DNA from: Acidimicrobiia bacterium
Lineage (GTDB): Bacteria > Actinomycetota > Acidimicrobiia > Spongiisociales > UBA5794
Assembly: GCA_029934555.1 (NCBI GenBank)
Contig: JAOZMA010000121.1
Span: 1-6,699 of the forward strand
Reading direction: 5' to 3'
DNA length: 6,699 bases
Under the pieces are notes generated by a model. The model was not told the origin of the DNA and did no database searches. It was given only the letters and a program-made list of their open reading frames with translations. Below are positions 5,263 through 6,699 of the stretch, one piece after another (the stretch's first letter is position 1; every line of letters starts with the position of its first letter). The position numbers were made by a program, and so were the translations under genes.

Positions 5263-6035
5263 GGTGTCAATCGCTTCCGGAACGGTCCGACTGTGAGGGC
5301 AGTACCGACCACTATCCATGCCGAGAGGTACAGCACGCTGACCCACCAGGTGATCGCCGGTTCCGTTCCCACCACGATCGCCCGGCTCAGTTCGACGCCG
5401 TGGAACATCGGTGTGGCGAGAGCGATCGGCTGCATCCAGCCGGGGAGTTGTGTGATGGGGAAGAAGGCACCGGAGAACAGGAACATCGGGAGGACAACGA
5501 ATCGGAAGTACAGGGGGAGGCCGGTGGGCTCCTCGAGCCTTGCGGTGAAGGCGGTGGTGGCGGCCACCATCGCGAGTCCAACCAGGAGGGCGGGACCAAC
5601 GGCCAGCAGGGATTGGAACAGAGGGGCGACCCGGAACGCCGACATGATCACGGCGAAGATGACCGAAACCATGAGCACGCGTGCACCGGACCACAGCATG
5701 TGCCCGGCAACGAGACTCGGGATGCCGATCGGCGTCGCGAGCTTCGCGTGATACGTTTTCTCCCACTTGATGCTGGCCATGACCTTCCAGGAGCCTTCGC
5801 CTGCGCCTGTCTGCATGGCGGAGGCGACCAGAAGGCCGGGAGCGAGGAACGTGAGGTAGGAGACACCGTCAACGCCACCGGGGAGGTTCTGATCGACGAG
5901 GGAACCGAGACCGACGCCCATCGCAGCAAGGTAGAGGATCGGGTTGAGGAAGCTCGAGATCACCGAACCACGCCAGGTTCGGCGGTACACCCTGGCTTCG
6001 GCCTCGAAGACCCGGAGTGGGAGAGGCGTTGCCAT
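5259..6035 (-). CDS. ABC-2 type exporter permease, first subunit (NodJ/DrrB-like)
   Basis: This 258-aa membrane protein has the same architecture as the next gene but is clearly a different sequence. A cytoplasmic N-terminal helix (FEAEARVYRRTWRGS) leads into FLNPILYLAAMGVGLG. About six membrane segments follow, with the conserved 'KTYHAKLATPIG' cytoplasmic loop and LPMFLFSGAFFPITQLPGW before the final helices. Motifs shared with the second permease (LATPI, LPxFLFSxxFxPI) suggest an ancient duplication giving a heterodimeric channel. The ATG at 6035 overlaps the ATPase stop by one base (TAATG), and the TGA at 5261-5259 overlaps the next start (ATGA), so all three exporter genes are chained. 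No strong ribosome site precedes the start, which fits translational coupling. Confidence 0.9.
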   Translation of the reverse strand: MATPLPLRVFEAEARVYRRTWRGSVISSFLNPILYLAAMGVGLGSLVDQNLPGGVDGVSYLTFLAPGLLVASAMQTGAGEGSWKVMASIKWEKTYHAKLATPIGIPSLVAGHMLWSGARVLMVSVIFAVIMSAFRVAPLFQSLLAVGPALLVGLAMVAATTAFTARLEEPTGLPLYFRFVVLPMFLFSGAFFPITQLPGWMQPIALATPMFHGVELSRAIVVGTEPAITWWVSVLYLSAWIVVGTALTVGPFRKRLTP

Positions 6036-6699
6036 TACTCGATGAGAGAGCGTCCGGTGAGACGGAGGAACACGTCTTCAAGGGACGATCGTCTCGCCAG
6101 GATCATCTCAGGTTCGAGACCGGCGGCCGTCACGTTCGCGATCGTCTCCTCTGCGTCGTCGGTGTACAACAGCGCCCGATCGGCAAGAATCTCGGTACGT
6201 GGGGCGAGTTCCTCGATTCGATCGGCGACGTCGTCGAGAACACCGACCGGGAAACGGATCTCGACGACCTCTCGAGGGGCGTACTGCTCGATGAGCGAGC
6301 GTGGTGAGCCCTCAGCGACGATCTTCGCCTTGTCCATGACGACCAGACGGTCACAGAGCTGTTCGGCTTCGTCCATGTAGTGCGTGGTGATGATCAGTGT
6401 CACGCCCTGTTGCTTGAGCCGGTAGAGGCGGTCCCAAAGAATGTGGCGAGCTTGCGGATCGAGTCCGGTGGTGGGCTCATCAAGGATGAGAAGATCAGGT
6501 TCGTTGATGAGGCCCCTGGCGATGGTCAGACGGCGCTTCATTCCGCCTGACAGAGAGTCGACTTTCGAGTTTCGCTTCTCTGTGAGTTGGACGAATTCGA
6601 GTAGTTCGTCGATCCGTTCCCGAATCACGGCCCGTGAGAGATCAAAGTACCGCCCGTACATCATGAGGTTGTCGTAGACGGTGAGTTCCTGGTCGAGGT
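6035..6699 (-). CDS. ABC exporter ATP-binding protein (NodI/DrrA-like), 5' partial
   Basis: The C-terminal 220 residues of the ATPase that drives the two permeases downstream. The fragment begins with LDQELTVYDNL, the stretch that in this family follows soon after the Q-loop, so the Walker A motif and the true start lie outside the window; the ATG at 6664 is internal. Visible motifs, numbered from the first visible residue, are the ABC signature LSGGMKRR (49-56), Walker B LLILDEPT (69-76) with the catalytic Glu, the D-loop GLDP (78-81) and the switch His in ITTHYMDEA (106). A C-terminal extension ends with SLEDVFLRLTGRSL, a tail typical of NodI/DrrA-type exporter ATPases. The TAA stop overlaps the next ATG as TAATG. 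The protein is cytoplasmic and binds the permeases at the membrane. The substrate is unknown. Confidence 0.93.
   Translation of the reverse strand, partial: LDQELTVYDNLMMYGRYFDLSRAVIRERIDELLEFVQLTEKRNSKVDSLSGGMKRRLTIARGLINEPDLLILDEPTTGLDPQARHILWDRLYRLKQQGVTLIITTHYMDEAEQLCDRLVVMDKAKIVAEGSPRSLIEQYAPREVVEIRFPVGVLDDVADRIEELAPRTEILADRALLYTDDAEETIANVTAAGLEPEMILARRSSLEDVFLRLTGRSLIE

Noticed and set aside
5263..5766. N-terminal extension of the second permease in its open frame
   Set aside because: The added residues are Arg/His/Pro-rich shadow of the first permease. The ATG at 5262 forms an ATGA overlap and gives a standard family length.

Overview
The window reads as chromosomal DNA from a high-GC, actinobacteria-like bacterium. 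The GC-rich third codon positions, the use of GTG starts, the 'CGHC' style of copper chaperone and the 'SGGS' variant of the metallo-beta-lactamase/rhodanese protein all point that way. No rRNA or tRNA is present, so the lineage is inference only. Coding density is very high. There is no transposase, integrase, CRISPR array or RNA gene.

Left edge, + strand (1-543): the last 28 codons of a [NiFe] hydrogenase large subunit, ending in the nickel-ligand motif DPCxxCxxH plus a short cleavable tail. Its cognate maturation protease overlaps it by 8 bp. The tail sequence most resembles group 3 (3b-like) cytoplasmic hydrogenases.

Convergent junction (524-638): a perfect 7-bp tandem repeat (CCGTAGT) in two blocks. 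It begins inside the last codons of the protease and supplies its stop codon. A smaller, different 7-bp repeat (CCTGTCA) abuts the stop of the gene coming the other way. No hairpin terminator is visible here.

Rest of the window, - strand (638-6699), read right to left: an ABC-2 type exporter (ATPase, partial at the window edge, then two different permeases joined by 1-bp and 4-bp stop/start overlaps); a 74-bp gap with a candidate promoter; copZ (copper chaperone); copA (Cu(I) P-type ATPase); and a CstB-like protein with a metallo-beta-lactamase domain, a degenerate rhodanese and an active-type rhodanese. The copZ-copA-mbl block looks like one transcription unit. CopZ would carry cytosolic Cu(I) and CopA would export it. 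The last protein probably handles persulfides or other sulfane sulfur, which would link copper and reactive sulfur homeostasis. A possible 12-codon minicistron bridges copA and this last gene.

I do not see a clearly new multi-gene system. The items most worth a second look are the heptamer array at the convergent gene ends, the loss of a canonical metal-ligand Asp in the CstB-like protein, and the coupling of copper export to persulfide chemistry.
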